In this document: piece after piece, positions 19,516 to 31,926 of the stretch
How the letters are laid out: each line of letters starts with the position of its first letter
Numbering within the stretch: the first letter of the stretch is position 1
Origin: Galerina marginata
Taxonomy: Eukaryota; Basidiomycota; Agaricomycetes; Agaricales; Galerinaceae
Reading direction: 5' to 3'
DNA: 64,000 nt
NCBI GenBank assembly: GCA_023014335.1
Contig: JAECYW010000008.1
Span: 434,001-498,000, forward strand
The notes under the pieces: model-generated
Databases searched by the model: none
What the model saw: the letters and a program-made list of their open reading frames with translations, nothing else
Told to the model about the DNA's origin: nothing
Position numbers and translations under genes: made by a program

Positions 19516-22041
19516 CTATTGATCACCAGAATCCATCTTCTTTAAGTACCGTCCAAGTTCCTTTTTCGCTTTCGTCCTTTCCTTGGGGTATGACTGCGAA
19601 ATTAAGCCGAAGGTGCGTCGTCGAGCAAAGTCGATAAGCTCCTCTGATCGTCCTGCTTTTCCAAGCATGTATGGTAAATAATGGAGACAAATATAGAAGG
19701 CCGCCCGAGTGTAGTCATCGGTAATGTTGTGAAACCACTCTTTATGGAGAGCGGGTACCCCGAGCGTCTGGTATTGGACCCATCGGTTGATTCGAACCAT
19801 ACTTCCTGTCTTCTGAAATGATGCTGTTTTCAAATTCCACTTGAGCATTTTGCGCCATTTCCAAGGTGTTTTCTTGCGGCGGTTCCTTGCAGGGATTGGC
19901 CATATCTTTCCCGCGAAATGATCGCAGAGAATTCGAAGAAAATACAACGCAGCACTTGAATACCTCTGGCCATCGAAGTAAAATTCCGGTCGGGTTGCGT
20001 CTGTGCATAATTTTAGAATAAGTTCCCCGTATTCTGCATTGAAGATTTCGCCCCACGGCGCCATCAACCTAAGCCCGTACAAGTTTGGAGGTGGAATGTC
20101 TTGCGTCCCTTTGAAGGAGAAAACAGCCGCCCATGAACGAGAGGAATATGGATAGACATGTGAATGCGTTTCCCCAACTGCAACTGCAATGGCGAGCAAA
20201 GCAGTGCGTTTTTGATCCATAAAGTAGAATGGCAAGCACGCCATTGCGTATCGATTGAATGATAGGAGGTGATGCGTATATAATTCAATTGCATCATCAA
20301 ATTGCTAGTGCTCAGGCTCTTTAGTCAACATAAGAAATTACTGAAAACCGTGAACATACAGATTGTTTAATGTAATTTAGGTAGTGAGGGATGGTTTTGA
20401 CCAATCGGTGCACAAACTTTGGCTTAAAAAATCGAGTCAAATCCAAATGAAGAATTGCCTGTCGAAGCCTTTCAGTCGGAAGAGCATTCATAATGTGATA
20501 TCCGAGAAGCTGTAGATTGAGACCAGAATGGTCATGGGACGACCTTTCGGCTGACTCTAGAAATGGGATGGAAAGTTTATTTGAATGAAATTGAACACAA
20601 ATGGGGTGAATCGCTTACCCTCGAGGTATTTAAAGAGTTTAAGCGAAATTTCGTTGTGTCGAAGCGGCGCGTCAATATACAGATCCTTCGATCGTGTTTG
20701 ATCTAGGAGGAAGTCTTCTAATGATGCATGGAAGAGGTGTAAAGACTCAGGTACATGTTGTTCAGGTCTTCGTATGTCAACGACGGAATGAAGATCACAT
20801 AACAGTAGCTGAGTATCCCCTGGACTCAGCGACAGTATTGCTTCAATTTCATGAACCGGTCGATCCGATATCAAGGACCTTGAGAGGATATCAAAAGATA
20901 GAATCTGTAAAACTGTCTCCAGGTCCTCCACAGCTTCGAAAATTTGATGATACAAGGCATCCAGCTCTGCAAACGGCAGGTCACGGACTGGGGGCCGCAA
21001 ACCGAGGATGATTTCTAACCGATTGGCTGGTTTGTGGCGGGTCGACTTGACAAATTTTACAACAGTCGCAGCGTATATGAACTGTCCGGATGATTTTCCT
21101 ACGAGTTGTTGCAAGACCACAGGCCTGGGCCATTCAGGCGGAATCTGGGACTTGAAAGGATGAGTTTCCTTGATATTGTTGAAGCTATCGGCCAGAAAGA
21201 GCTCAATGTCTGCAGAAGGCATGTACTGGTCGTCTAAGGCAAGCCGAGACGATAAGTCTCTTAGATGCCCTGAGGCAAATGCATGGAAAATATCATGCTC
21301 TGGGCGACTGGCAATGAGAAAGAGGAGCGGCAAACGATGTTGGTGGAAAGAATCCGAGATAGTGCGTAGGATATCCAGCTGCCCTTCGCGGCCGTTGCAT
21401 TCATCAAGCCCGTCTACTATCACCACACGCAAAGCCTTTGGTTCGTTAAAATATCCGGAATTGTTAAGATGCTGAAGGGGTTCGACGATGAGAGACGTTG
21501 TTTGGGCAGCAAGGGACCGCGTGAAAAGGAGTGGATCGGCGTCGATGGCAGCGCATACAAGGTCCTGAACCTGGGGGATATTAATGGCTAATTGATAGGC
21601 GATGGTAGGGATAATGGATCGTTCGTGATTACGGGTAGAATCGAATCTGGAGAAAAAATAACTGGCAAGAAGGTACTTCTCCTTGAATAGCAGATCTGCT
21701 ATCGTCTGTGCGATGGCGGATTTTCCAGATCCGGCGGGAACATATAGCCACAAAATGATGGAGTTCATGCTTTCTGAATCCATGCCAAAGATCCAATCCA
21801 AAATCTTGTTCAGAACGGCAACTCGGGTGTTTGGGTGGCATTTTGGAGGATCGCGACGCTGACCAGAGTTGTGAAAGGCAGCAGGGGAAACAGCTCCTTG
21901 GAGACGTTCAAGCGCTCCTTTATTTCCTAGGCTTGCATGAACAAAATTTTGGGAACGCATCAAGTATGCTTACTGACCCCTCGCCAGATTGACATGATGA
22001 TTAAAGGTTCCACCAGTCACCACCGTATGATGGGAGAACAT
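19516..22041 (-). CDS. NACHT-domain NTPase (fungal STAND/NLR-like), copy 2
   Basis: Four exons (22041-21978, 21926-20619, 20556-20360, 20304-19516) give 785 residues. The first exon encodes VTGGTFNHH, matching ITGGVFNNN of the opposite gene. Next are DPPKCHPNTR, a P-loop at about residues 83-91 (PAGSGKS), Walker B VVIVDGLDEC, LIASRPEHD, and LFHASLEDFL. The usual first glycine of Walker A is a valine here. The C-terminus (LGKAGRSEEL..., then KAKKELGRYLKKM) is typical of the family. Exons 2 and 3 are 1308 and 197 bases, the same lengths as in the copy at 16659-19275, so the two are paralogs facing each other tail to tail. The proposed immune-sensor function is family inference. Confidence 0.88.
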
Positions 22042-22489
22042 CCTTGCTTCGTTCTATATTGATGTCAGAACGGGTGATGGTCAAGATCGTGTAGGAAATT
22101 AAGTAGAATTGCTTGTGGTCGTTGATTCTAACGAAGCAAGGTCGACTCGCCGAGGTATGTCCTACTAGGTTCGTCAGCGCGCCATCAGTGGCTGTGCAAC
22201 AAGTACGCATCCTGCCTGCAGGCCTACAGGCTACGGTGTACACTTTGGTTTTTAGAACACTCATGTTGCCTTTGGAGCTTTTGTTATCGGGTAAAACTTA
22301 CTCGTAGCTTTTCAGATCTTGGTTTATTTGAGGTTCATGAAGGAGGTCGACGAATAGCCCGTTCTCACAAAATCTCACCACCGCTTTAAATAATAGTCCG
22401 CAGCCGAAAAAATAGGTAAGCGACCCGCATTTTTTACCAACCAAGAAATTGGGTATCGGTCTCTCGTCAAGTACGTGCGGCATCCAGCC
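22042..22489. other. Intergenic, no gene recognised
   Basis: Promoter side of NACHT copy 2, followed by unremarkable sequence up to the repeat block. No gene seen. Confidence 0.4.
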
Positions 22490-24136
22490 CAACATCGAGA
22501 GGTTTATTACCGACTTCAGGATACACGTCAAAATGTCATCAACCTCGTTGATTTCTTCATACCCGCGCCAACTCTCCACCGTCATCGTTCGCCCGAACCC
22601 CTAACATCCTACACCCACAGCGATGAGCTCAAACCAAGAGACGGCGCCAGCCGGAGTAGTGGCAGTAGCACACGTGTCGGGTCTAGCTTGGGGAATTCGG
22701 CAGCAGCCTGAGCAACGGTCCCGGTATGGTTTGCTGTCGATATCAGTCTAGTCTCAGGAAAAGTGGCGACGAAATGAGGACAGGTTCGCGTCAAGGCTCG
22801 TGCGCAGGATGGGATGGGAAGAAGAAGACGGGTTGCTGGCTCCAGTGGCAGAGAAAAAGCGAGGATGGAGTATTTGCTGCTATGGCGATCGTTATCTTTA
22901 TCCGCCAGCCTCATTCCAGCCTTCATTTGGTTTGGTATTCTTCGTCCCTTTCTTCTTCATCCGTGATGGCGCTATGAGCGCGAACACGAGCACGAGCTTC
23001 AGCGGGCCCAGCGGCACCTGCGCGGTTTCCAGACTCCGTCTTCCTCCCTACACCTTGTAAATCGACAGGCCGGATTTTGACCGAAATTTGAGTTAAGGGA
23101 CAGAGGTAAGACCGTAATCGATTATAAACTTTGTCCCGGTAGGAGCGGAACGCGTCTATAGAGTTGTTAAAGAGCAAGTTGAGTTCGTGCAAAAAGAAAA
23201 GAACGGGGGATAGACACATGTCGAACTAACTGGCTTGTAATGTTTCCATCCCCTGTATTTTTGTGCCGTCCTTGGGCAATGCCAGCGGTGTTCGTATTCA
23301 GTCTCGGTTTCTGTCTGTGCTCCTCTGCTTTTCTCCTGCTGGTTCAGAGTCAGCATATATTTACGTATTTCGGTCAAGAGAAAAAACAGACATTAATTTA
23401 CGCATCGAAAGGTCTGGTGGTGTACCAAGACCCGACGGGGAGCCGTGGAAGGATAAATACATCTGTTTTCCGATGCACACACAAGGTTGGTGCGAACGCC
23501 TCGTTTATGGAGTTGTGCTGGTATATGCAACTCACGTCTTGAAAGGTGAATGGAACGAGTCCTGGAACGCGGGCACGACATGGGCATGAAGTGCCAAGTA
23601 GGCGATCCAAACGCCGTCAAGAACTTAAACTGCACCTGAAAGAGGCACAGAAGACGACACTGAAAATAAAAGGCGGTCAGACTTCGATAACTCCTCACTA
23701 AAATCCGAGTAGAATACCTTTCTAGATATATAAACAACACTGCCTTCAGCTCCTGAATTCAAATTTCTAACTCTTGTATATCGTCCACATCCTGCGTCTC
23801 TTCAGCCTCTTCGAACACCCGAGCAAGAAGAAACGCGGAGTTCATCACGACGATAATTAGTTACAGCAGGTGGAGATAGAGAACGACGAGCAAATAGACA
23901 TGTACTAGCAGCATTGTCGAATGGAGCGGCAGGGAGGCATAATTCAGATGTGAAAGGTGGAGCTGGTCGCCGTTGAAGAAGGGCGACGTTGTTTGTGTTT
24001 GTTGCTATTGCAATGCGGTTTTGACAACAGTTCGGGGATTGAAATTTTGAAATTTCGAAAGTTCGTAGAGGCTAGAGCTGCCTGATTTTGCGTTTTTGTC
24101 ACAAACACTCTCAAGAATTCGCTGCATGCAGACAAC
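22490..24136 (-). repeat. Long non-coding repeat upstream of F-box copy 3 (unit B)
   Basis: Reverse-oriented homolog of 1876-3480. It matches 28200-29450 over nearly its whole length: the ctttcttcttcatcc block near 22950, tcgacaggcc near 23060, agagcaagttgagttc near 23170, and cagatgtgaaaggtggagct near 23947. Open frames such as 23393-23740 minus are not preserved between copies. The 300 bases next to 24137 form the shared F-box promoter. Confidence 0.7.
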
Positions 24137-25633
24137 ATGTCCTTGTCAATTCCTTCCCAAGGAAACATTCATGTTCCTATTCTTCGTTTGCACCGTGACG
24201 TTTTTTTATCTATCATCAAGCTAAATGCGGACATGTTTTCCAACCCAACAGCTCTTAGCGACACTCGACGGGCCTCCCAGGTCTGCGGAGCCTGGCGCGC
24301 CATTATACTCGAAGCACCTTCCTTGTGGGGAAAGCTTCTAGATCTCGACAATCTTGTATACTCTGCGGACGACTGGAGGGACACGGTTTTGGAAAGGAGC
24401 GGAAACGCATCATTGTGGATCAGAGCCACACACCAGATATTCCGGGAAAGGACTTCCGTCCAACAAAAGATATACGAGTTCCTCTTTTCCGTGTTGGACA
24501 AGAACTGGGAAAGAACCGAAAAGCTGATCGTTTACCTGGACACCCAGGATTTTAAACCACAGCTCTGGCGATCTATTCACCGCCCAGCTCCTCGGCTCCA
24601 AGTCTTCACGATCGGTTTCAGTGGGGCCGAGACTCATAGTTCTTTACCGCGGTCATCCAACATCCTCTTCGCCAATTATGCACCTCTACTGCACACATTC
24701 CATGTTTCCGATGCGAAATTCAACCTGCATGCTCCTTGGGTGACCAATATTCGTTCGATCCACATTGGACCTCCCTTTACCCTTCTTGAGATGTTATCAG
24801 CCTTCAAAATGATGCCGCACCTGGAAAATATCTCCGTCGACGAGGAAGACTTTTCGACGTCTGACAAAAAAGAAGTGGACCAACGTCAATTAGTAAACCT
24901 CCCCAATCTCAGTCGGATGCAACTATACTGTGACTTCAAATCGAGTGTCGCATTCTTGGAAAATTTAACCCATGCGCGTGGATGCTTTCTCAAACTTTAT
25001 ACGTTTGGGAATTGGGTACCAGGGCCATTCCAACCACTGTCTAAATTTGCCCTGGACTATTTTACAATGCACGTCCCAACATCCCTATCTCTCGAAGTTG
25101 GGCGTATCAGGTTTTCTTTTGAAGACAGAACTGACCACCCAGCAAAAGTCCAAGGACTCTCTATCACTATCGGGTTTGTTGGCCTGCCGTTACCAACGCC
25201 TGCCACGGGCCCTATCATTGCAGGATTCACCTTTTCAATGCCAGTCTTCCACTTCGTCACGCAGTTGTACTTGCCAGATCTGAATTGTTCACCATCTGAG
25301 ACGGATTATCAGGCATTTTTTCGTTCGCTCCCTGCGGTGACGACCTTAGTCACCCATGAGCGTGTTATTGGTAACTTTTTCGGCATGCAAGAAGAATCAT
25401 CAGATATTCTTCTTCCCCTTCTTGAAGTCGTTAAACTCAACAGATTGGAAGACCAAGGCTCTTCAGGATACCTCTTCCAATTCCTACTTGCCCGTAGGGA
25501 ATCGGCACATCCGATTCTGGTCCTAGATCTCATGGAAATCAGCCCCAATGATTTTGCCTGTGCTTTGACGTACCTCGCTGAGTTCACGGGAATGCAGGTT
25601 CTCTGGAGAAGATGGGAGTTAATGGCGCACTGA
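24137..25633 (+). CDS. F-box-like protein, copy 3
   Basis: Single-exon gene of 498 codons, starting ATGTCCTTGTC in the context shared by copies 1 and 2. The N-terminus reads LHRDVFLSIIKL, then RRASQVCGAWR and PSLWGKLLDL, which is the F-box-like helix set. The tail contains regularly spaced leucine-rich strands (for example the NIRSIHIGPPFTLLEML block, nearly identical in all three close copies). The predicted role is a substrate receptor of an SCF ubiquitin ligase, by family. One conserved R is replaced in the VCGAW motif, where the other copies have VCRDW. It is intact and flanked by repeat unit B upstream and the shared 3' flank downstream. Confidence 0.85.
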   Translation: MSLSIPSQGNIHVPILRLHRDVFLSIIKLNADMFSNPTALSDTRRASQVCGAWRAIILEAPSLWGKLLDLDNLVYSADDWRDTVLERSGNASLWIRATHQIFRERTSVQQKIYEFLFSVLDKNWERTEKLIVYLDTQDFKPQLWRSIHRPAPRLQVFTIGFSGAETHSSLPRSSNILFANYAPLLHTFHVSDAKFNLHAPWVTNIRSIHIGPPFTLLEMLSAFKMMPHLENISVDEEDFSTSDKKEVDQRQLVNLPNLSRMQLYCDFKSSVAFLENLTHARGCFLKLYTFGNWVPGPFQPLSKFALDYFTMHVPTSLSLEVGRIRFSFEDRTDHPAKVQGLSITIGFVGLPLPTPATGPIIAGFTFSMPVFHFVTQLYLPDLNCSPSETDYQAFFRSLPAVTTLVTHERVIGNFFGMQEESSDILLPLLEVVKLNRLEDQGSSGYLFQFLLARRESAHPILVLDLMEISPNDFACALTYLAEFTGMQVLWRRWELMAH

Positions 25634-25910
25634 AGTACAGATATAGTAGCGCTAGTCCCGAGAAGCTTCCTGTTAAATTAATTGAGGAAGGGTTGATGGA
25701 GTTTTCTGACAAGAATAAGCCAATGCTATTAGACCTATCGCAATGAACCTCATGTTGACGCGTGCATACAGGTGATAATTGCGCCTGAGTAGCTTCAGGC
25801 TGTCCTATGGCTTGATGCCATTAGCAAGAATCAGAGTCTCTTCGACGAATCTCTGGCCAAACGGTGTCGTATTTTGGATACAACAGACACCTCGGAAATT
25901 CAAGCAGTCC
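25634..25910 (-). repeat. 3' flank of F-box copy 3
   Basis: Reverse-complement homolog of 3490-3860. The block at about 25870-25900 matches 3508-3545, and the gagaagcttcc block at 25661 matches the equivalents near 320 and 3845. Confidence 0.55.
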
Positions 25911-26340
25911 CGTAATAATGTATAACCTAAGAGAACCGTATAAAGACTCCTTCAGGCTCACCAACCGCTGGCATGTCGACCAACTTGTTTATGTGACTCT
26001 TCCGACGGAACAGAAAGAAACATTATCCGAGAATACTTTCCGGATTGCATGTTTTCCCCAGCGCGATGTTTTCCTTCCCTGAAGTTTCCCTGAGGCACTA
26101 ACACCCGTCCTCCCCAAATCCCTCACCCAGCCTGATCTCCCCCTCCTAATTTCCCATCGACTTTCGTATATCGGCCTCCAACGTTCAACGTTCAATATCC
26201 AGTCCATATTGATCCTCTGTCTACCTGCCCAGTCCGTCTTTCTTCTTTCCCCTACACCCGCAGATCCAAATTGTAGTCCATCAAAGCGAAACGTCCCCTC
26301 GCAGCTCCTGCCCTGCTCCAGCTTCAACAGTGACAATACA
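25911..26340. other. Intergenic, no gene recognised
   Basis: Only short shadow frames. No motif or repeat identified. Confidence 0.35.
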
Positions 26341-28199
26341 TCAGTGCATGTCGGCTGCCGTTTTGATACCAGTACCAGTTGAAAAGCCACGCAGGCCGAC
26401 TTCGAAGCGACAAGGACGACTACGACTGCGGGAACGGCGGGAGAGGACGAAGGGAAGGTCCATCAGTGGCGAGAGCAAGGATTCCAGTGTCGCTGACACC
26501 GCTGATGCTGGCTTAGAGCTAAAACGCGCAGACGGAGGGAAAAGTAGGTGCGTCGAGTTTGCGTTAAAGACTGAGCGTTTTAAAGAGGGAGCCGGAGGAG
26601 GAGCCGATCCCAAACCCAACACTGCGTCATCCACCCCGTCGTTACATTTCTCATGCCCGCCCACGTCTGAGCGTGAAGCCTGATGGGCCTTCTCCTTCTC
26701 TTTCTTCAGTTGTCAGGAATTTTGCATGCATCGTCCCGCCCATGCATCGTCATCGTCATCGTCTGCCGACCCCTGTCATCGCCCACACCCACGAGCCTGA
26801 AGCAGGCGGAGGATCCAACAGCGACAGCCCCAGTGGTGCCAGTGGTTCCCGGTAGGTTCTGCATTGCTTGGGTAGAAGAGAAGTTGGGCGGTTTGAGGGA
26901 TGAGGCCTGAGAGTCGAGCCCACGACGACGACAACGACGACGAAAACTGCAGGTAGATATCGCAGCTAGACCAGGCTGGACTGGGCACGTCGTTAAGACT
27001 CGCAAATTGGAGCAGGAGGAGCCAATGAAGAAGACGAAGACGGATGGATGCCCATGCACATGCTCGCCCGGCGTGTCGGCGGAAACCTCGAGCCATTGGA
27101 CCTGAACACGTCATCAACCCCGTCGTCCACTTCTTCATGCCCGCGCCAACTCGAAGTATGAAGCCTGATGCGCCTTGTCCGCCTCTTTCTTCAGATCTCG
27201 AGGGTTTGCCTGCATCATCCACCCATCCACCGTTAACGTTCGCCCGATTCCCTCTCATTCCACGGACCCAGGAGCATGAATTAGACTGCGATGGGGCGGA
27301 GGATCTGATAGCTATGACGCCAGCAGTGGGAGTATCACCCGTGTCAGATCTGGCTTCGGCGGAGGGTGGATTGAGGTAACAACAACAACGATGACGACGA
27401 AATCGGCCAGTATGGTACTGTAGAGGAAAGGAGCAGCACGGGCATTGGCTTTGGTTGAGGTAGGAGTGCCAGCAGCTGCAATTGGGAAGAAAACGCAAGC
27501 GGAGAGAGGACCGGGTTCGTTTCAATGTTCGCGTGTCGGATGGGAAGGTAAGGACGGACGGCTGGCTAGTCATGCTATGGCTGGGAAGAAGCGAGAATGT
27601 CGTCTCCGCAGGCAATGTCATCGTTATCTCCATCCACCAGCCTGGTCACAGCCTTCTTCTGGCTTCATGTTCTTCGTTCCCTTCTTCTTCATCCATGAGC
27701 TGGCACCAGCATCAGAGGCTCAGCGGCGCCTGCGTGGTTCGCAGTCCCCGTCTCTCTCCCACCCTACAGACGTGTCGATCGACAGGCCACAATTTGGCGC
27801 GAATACGAGTTATAGGACACTGAGGTGGGACGGTGATCAGTTTTGGAGGTGTCGATATCCTGGGAGAAGTTGAACGCGCCGACTGAACATTGAACGCTGG
27901 AAGTAGACATCTACTGAAGAACGAGTTGAGTTCAGATGGAAGGAAAAGAACGAGAGATGGACGTACGTGCTGAACCAACCAACTAGTGTGGTGTTTTCAT
28001 CTCCTATTTATTCGGGTCGTCATTAGGCAACGCCAGCAATGCTTGTATTAAAAGCTCTGTTTCTGTCCGTGCTCCTCCGCTCTTCTCCTGCTGGTCGAAA
28101 GTTAGCATATATTCAGGTATTTGAGTAAAGAGAAGAGACATGCATCAATTCATGCATCAAAACGTCTGATGAAGTACCAGGACCGTCAAGCCTCGTAAG
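26341..28199 (-). repeat. Tandem, nested copies of the F-box-associated repeat
   Basis: Two partial copies of the long repeat can be traced. Blocks at about 26630-26780 and 27110-27240 both carry the cgtca-t-caccccgtcgt...tcatgcccgc segment also seen near 22540. The block at 27600-28190 matches 22860-23430 and 28260-28830 closely. The sequence is rich in cgac/gacg simple repeats near 26925-26945. The 26341-26664 and 26776-27633 minus frames are not conserved among copies and were not called as genes. Confidence 0.6.
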
Positions 28200-29450
28200 T
28201 CGGCTGAGAACAGAAGGACAGCGGGGTATTCCTCCTGTGGCTGAGAAAAGCGAGGATGCCGTCTTTGCTAGTATGGCCGTCGTTATCTTCGACCACTAGC
28301 CTGGTCGCAGCTTTCCGGTTTCGTACCCTTCGTCCCTTTCTGCTTCATCCGGGATCGAAAGTTTGAATCCAGTATGGGCACGAGCACGAGCACGAGCTCC
28401 AGCGGACTCAACGGCACCTGCGCAATTTCCAGACCCCGTCTTCCTCCCTACGAACTCGTAAATCGACAGACCAGATTTTGACGCAAATTGAGTTGAAGGC
28501 CAGAGGTAGGAACGTGATCGGTTTGAAGCTTTGTCCTGAGGGGAGTGGAACATGACTATGGTGCTATTAAAGAGCGAGTTGAGTTCATGCAGAAGGAAAA
28601 GAACGAGGGATAGACACACGTGCTGAACCAACTGGCGTGGTGTTTTCATCCCCTATAGATTTAGGTCGTCCGTGGGCAACGCCAGAGGTGTTCGTATTCA
28701 GTACTCGTTTCTGTCCCTCCTCCTCTGCTCCTCTTCTGTAGGCTTAACATTAGCATATATTCAAGTATTTGGGAAAAGAGAAGAGAAATACATCAACTTA
28801 CGCGTCTGACCAGCTGAAATATGCCAAAACCTGAGAGGATGCCGTGCTAGAATTAGTACATCTGCTCGAAAATCCGTTTCCGATGCTCATATATCGGTGC
28901 CATCGTCTCCTGAGTTATGCTTGTGAATACAACTCGCGCATGCAAGGCGAATGGAACCAGGCGGAAAGAGCGGATACGATATGGTCTTGACGTGCGAGGT
29001 CCGAGATCCAAAGACCGTCGAGAGTTTAGACCGATTCTGAAAGAGACACAACAGATGACACTGAAGATAAATAGTCGTCAGACTTCGATAACTCCATAAT
29101 CGAATGATATCTGGGTGGTGTACCTGTCCTGCCTGAAACAACGCCGACTTCCACGCTTAATTCCAAGCTTCTAACTCTTGTTTACGTCCACGTCCTGCGT
29201 GTCTTCAGCCTCTTTAAACACCGGGCAAGGAGGAACACGGAGCTCACTATGGCGGTTACGCAGGTAGAGTAGAAACAGCGACCAAGTTAGCATGCACTAG
29301 CAGTAATAGCATCGTCAAGGGGGTTGTCAAATAGGGACTCAGAGAGGGCAATCCGAACCATGATTCAGATGTGAAAGGTAGAGCTAGCTCGCCGTCGGAG
29401 AAGGACGGAATATCTTCAACGACGTTGCTTGTGTTTGTTACTAATCGACG
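28200..29450 (-). repeat. Solo copy of the F-box-associated repeat (unit D)
   Basis: Homologous to 22860-24050 over about 1.2 kb, including the promoter-proximal cagatgtgaaaggtagagct block at 29368. The homology stops near 29450, where an F-box start codon would be expected but no F-box gene follows. This looks like a copy that lost, or never carried, its gene. Confidence 0.65.
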
Positions 29451-31780
29451 CCATCGCAGTGATCGGCTGCCCCTATCAGACGACCAAAAAGACATGCCGA
29501 CCGAGAAAAGGGGCGAGTGTGAATATATTCCTTCATTATTTCTCTTCGAGCTCCAACTTAAGGCGCCGCCTTCGACTCAGTAAGTCAACAGTGACTTTAT
29601 CTTCCCTCTCTATGATACTCCATCAGCAACTTTACTTGTCCGCTTTTTACCCTTTTAACAGAATTTTCTAGAAATTACGTACAAATGACTGATGGATTGT
29701 TAGTTGCCAGGGACGCACAGGGTCGCTTTTCTAGAAAACGGACGCGGATTGTTTGACTTGTGGCTTTCGCGCTTTTTTTCGCTTTTTTTCGTCTGCCCAA
29801 GCCAAAAAAAGTAAATTGTGAAACTACTGATGTCGAGTTAAACTGACTTTGCGCGCTTATGAGTCTCCTTCATGGATGGATGAGAGAAGGCGTTGGTGCC
29901 GCTACTGCGCACTTGAACGCTGAAAATAGCATTCCGCAAAACGCAATGGGGCATTGAGGACGAAAATAAGTATACGGAAACGTCTTCACTTCGGACAGTT
30001 GCCTTTACGACATGGACGCGACTCAGGCGCAGACGAACCTTGGACGAACAAATTTGTGTTCGTGGGCTCTGGAAAAAGAAGGTGATCCAGGATTCGCAGA
30101 CGACAGCCCAGACAAATCCCGGATACATTTTTACCGTATTCAGAAGGTACAAAAATGCATCTACCACGACCGCTCGAATGTGTGGGCCCAGATCTAGAAC
30201 GCCGTAGTTCTAGTGCTACTGCGCCATTATGCCCTTTATTACCGTTCATTCTCAGTGTATCTTCCTTACTTCTTTGCAAGAAACCAGTCAATCGTCGTCG
30301 GAGTCAAGGTCAAGCCTTACAAACGTGCCCCATGTTCAGAGCGGTATGAAAACTCTATCGGAGAAACACACGCGGAGATCTTTAACCCTGCGACAGCGAG
30401 AAAATTGCGATGCTCAACAAAACCCCACTCTAGCTACGACCTTTCTCCGTGCGGATATCGCAGTTACCCCTGGAAAGGACAAACTGAATGGCTTGTTGAA
30501 AGCGTTGACGATTTGGGTCTCGCGCCAAGAGCACGACGAACGCAGAGGTCCAGCGAGAACACAGCACGACAACTCCCAGCTTGCTGTAACTTTGATTGAT
30601 ATCAATACAAGGAGCCCTGGTCGAGACAGACCAGGCAGCTCTCTTTGTCATCGGCAGATGGAAAGCACCAAGCAGAGAAGAATGTTTGATAGCACTGCGG
30701 GTCGCTGGGATGAGTATTTAAACTCAGCGGCAATGGACACGGCGCTTAATTTATCTCTTAGTACCTATTAAGAATGCGTTTCATTCCATTTTGGCGGCGA
30801 CATCCCCACTCACAAACACAGTTTTATCCCATCCGTAGCGTTATACTCGCAATCTAGACTCAAGAAACTTTGATTGGCAACTCTTGGTTGAACATCACTT
30901 TCACAGATATTGAGAACGGATAGTTTGAACTCAAGTGATTCGCACTGTCTGATGTCGTACACCGTGCCAAATTCAAGTCAAGGAAAATCCTTTTCTCCAG
31001 TGTCCTCAGGAGAGATATAAAAAAACCACTCTAGTGCACGAATCGAGGTTTCATTTGCAACTAAAACACTCTTTGGCGTTAATGCTTAGAACCCTGGTTA
31101 GCACCTGATCTCACGAGTCACCAGTAGAAATTATAAAACGCATTTTCGAATGACAACTTCAGAAAATATACCCCCTTACATTTTAACCGTGAATGACAGC
31201 TTCTTTGAGGTATATTAGATCTGCACTCTTGAGACACTTGTATTGCCGTGAAGGCTGGTGCAGGCTGGAACTACAGGTCCAGGGTCGATTGCTGGAGATT
31301 TTAGATGCACTGGATAGATGATAGATGACAAAGCAGAACGACAGTCTCGATGTTATTCAAGGACTAAACACCATGATGCCGAACAGCTTGAAGTTGTTCT
31401 TGCAAATAAAACAAAGTTCAAACCCTCGTTCCTCATTCCTTTGGATTAACTCCTCCGGTCGGAAGCTCAGTGGAAGTAGAGTCAAGGTATTAGATTTTGA
31501 CAGGGAATTTAGAATGTCGGTCACAGGAACGTTAGTATGCAATGACGGAGGAACTTGACCACCAGTTGGTTCCTTTATTTCTGCATACGTAAATGCCTCT
31601 ATTCAAGTATTTAACTTAGCTGTTTGAATGACAGGAAAACCGATCGACTTACTTTTGGTGATGCGTCGCTCATGTCCACATGAACATGAAGATTGAAGAT
31701 ACGTTGACGCAGGACACAAGTAGACGTCATGTACGATCTACCGTCACGTTGGCATGGACCCAATTTCCGATAGTCTGCTG
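29451..31780. other. Long region without a recognised gene
   Basis: The longest frame is 30229-30771 on the plus strand (180 codons, ends LNLSLSTY). Another is 30012-30197 plus. Neither shows a known domain, signal peptide or convincing splice links. A gene of an unknown family cannot be excluded. The rest is AT-rich and featureless. Confidence 0.4.
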
Positions 31781-31788
31781 TATAAATA
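31781..31788 (+). promoter_or_regulatory. TATA box of the beta-trefoil gene
   Basis: TATAAATA lies about 146 bases upstream of the ATG at 31927. That distance would be normal if the tract ending cacctcag at 31924 is the acceptor of an intron in the 5' untranslated region. Confidence 0.5.
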
Positions 31789-31926
31789 GGCCAGGAGGTT
31801 ACTCTCCATTCTGCAGACTCGCAACCCATTGAATTACTCAGATATCTAACCCACAACAACAACTTACTTCTCGTGCGTTCTCTGTAACCTGTATGCATGC
31901 ATCAAAACTGACTTTCACCTCAGGTC

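Noticed and set aside
26776..27633. A 285-codon minus-strand open frame
   Set aside because: It sits in GC-rich tandem repeat sequence, has low-complexity composition, and does not survive in the homologous copies.
30229..30771. A 180-codon open frame on the plus strand
   Set aside because: No domain, signal peptide, TATA box or linked exons. Kept only as a remark in the intergenic entry.
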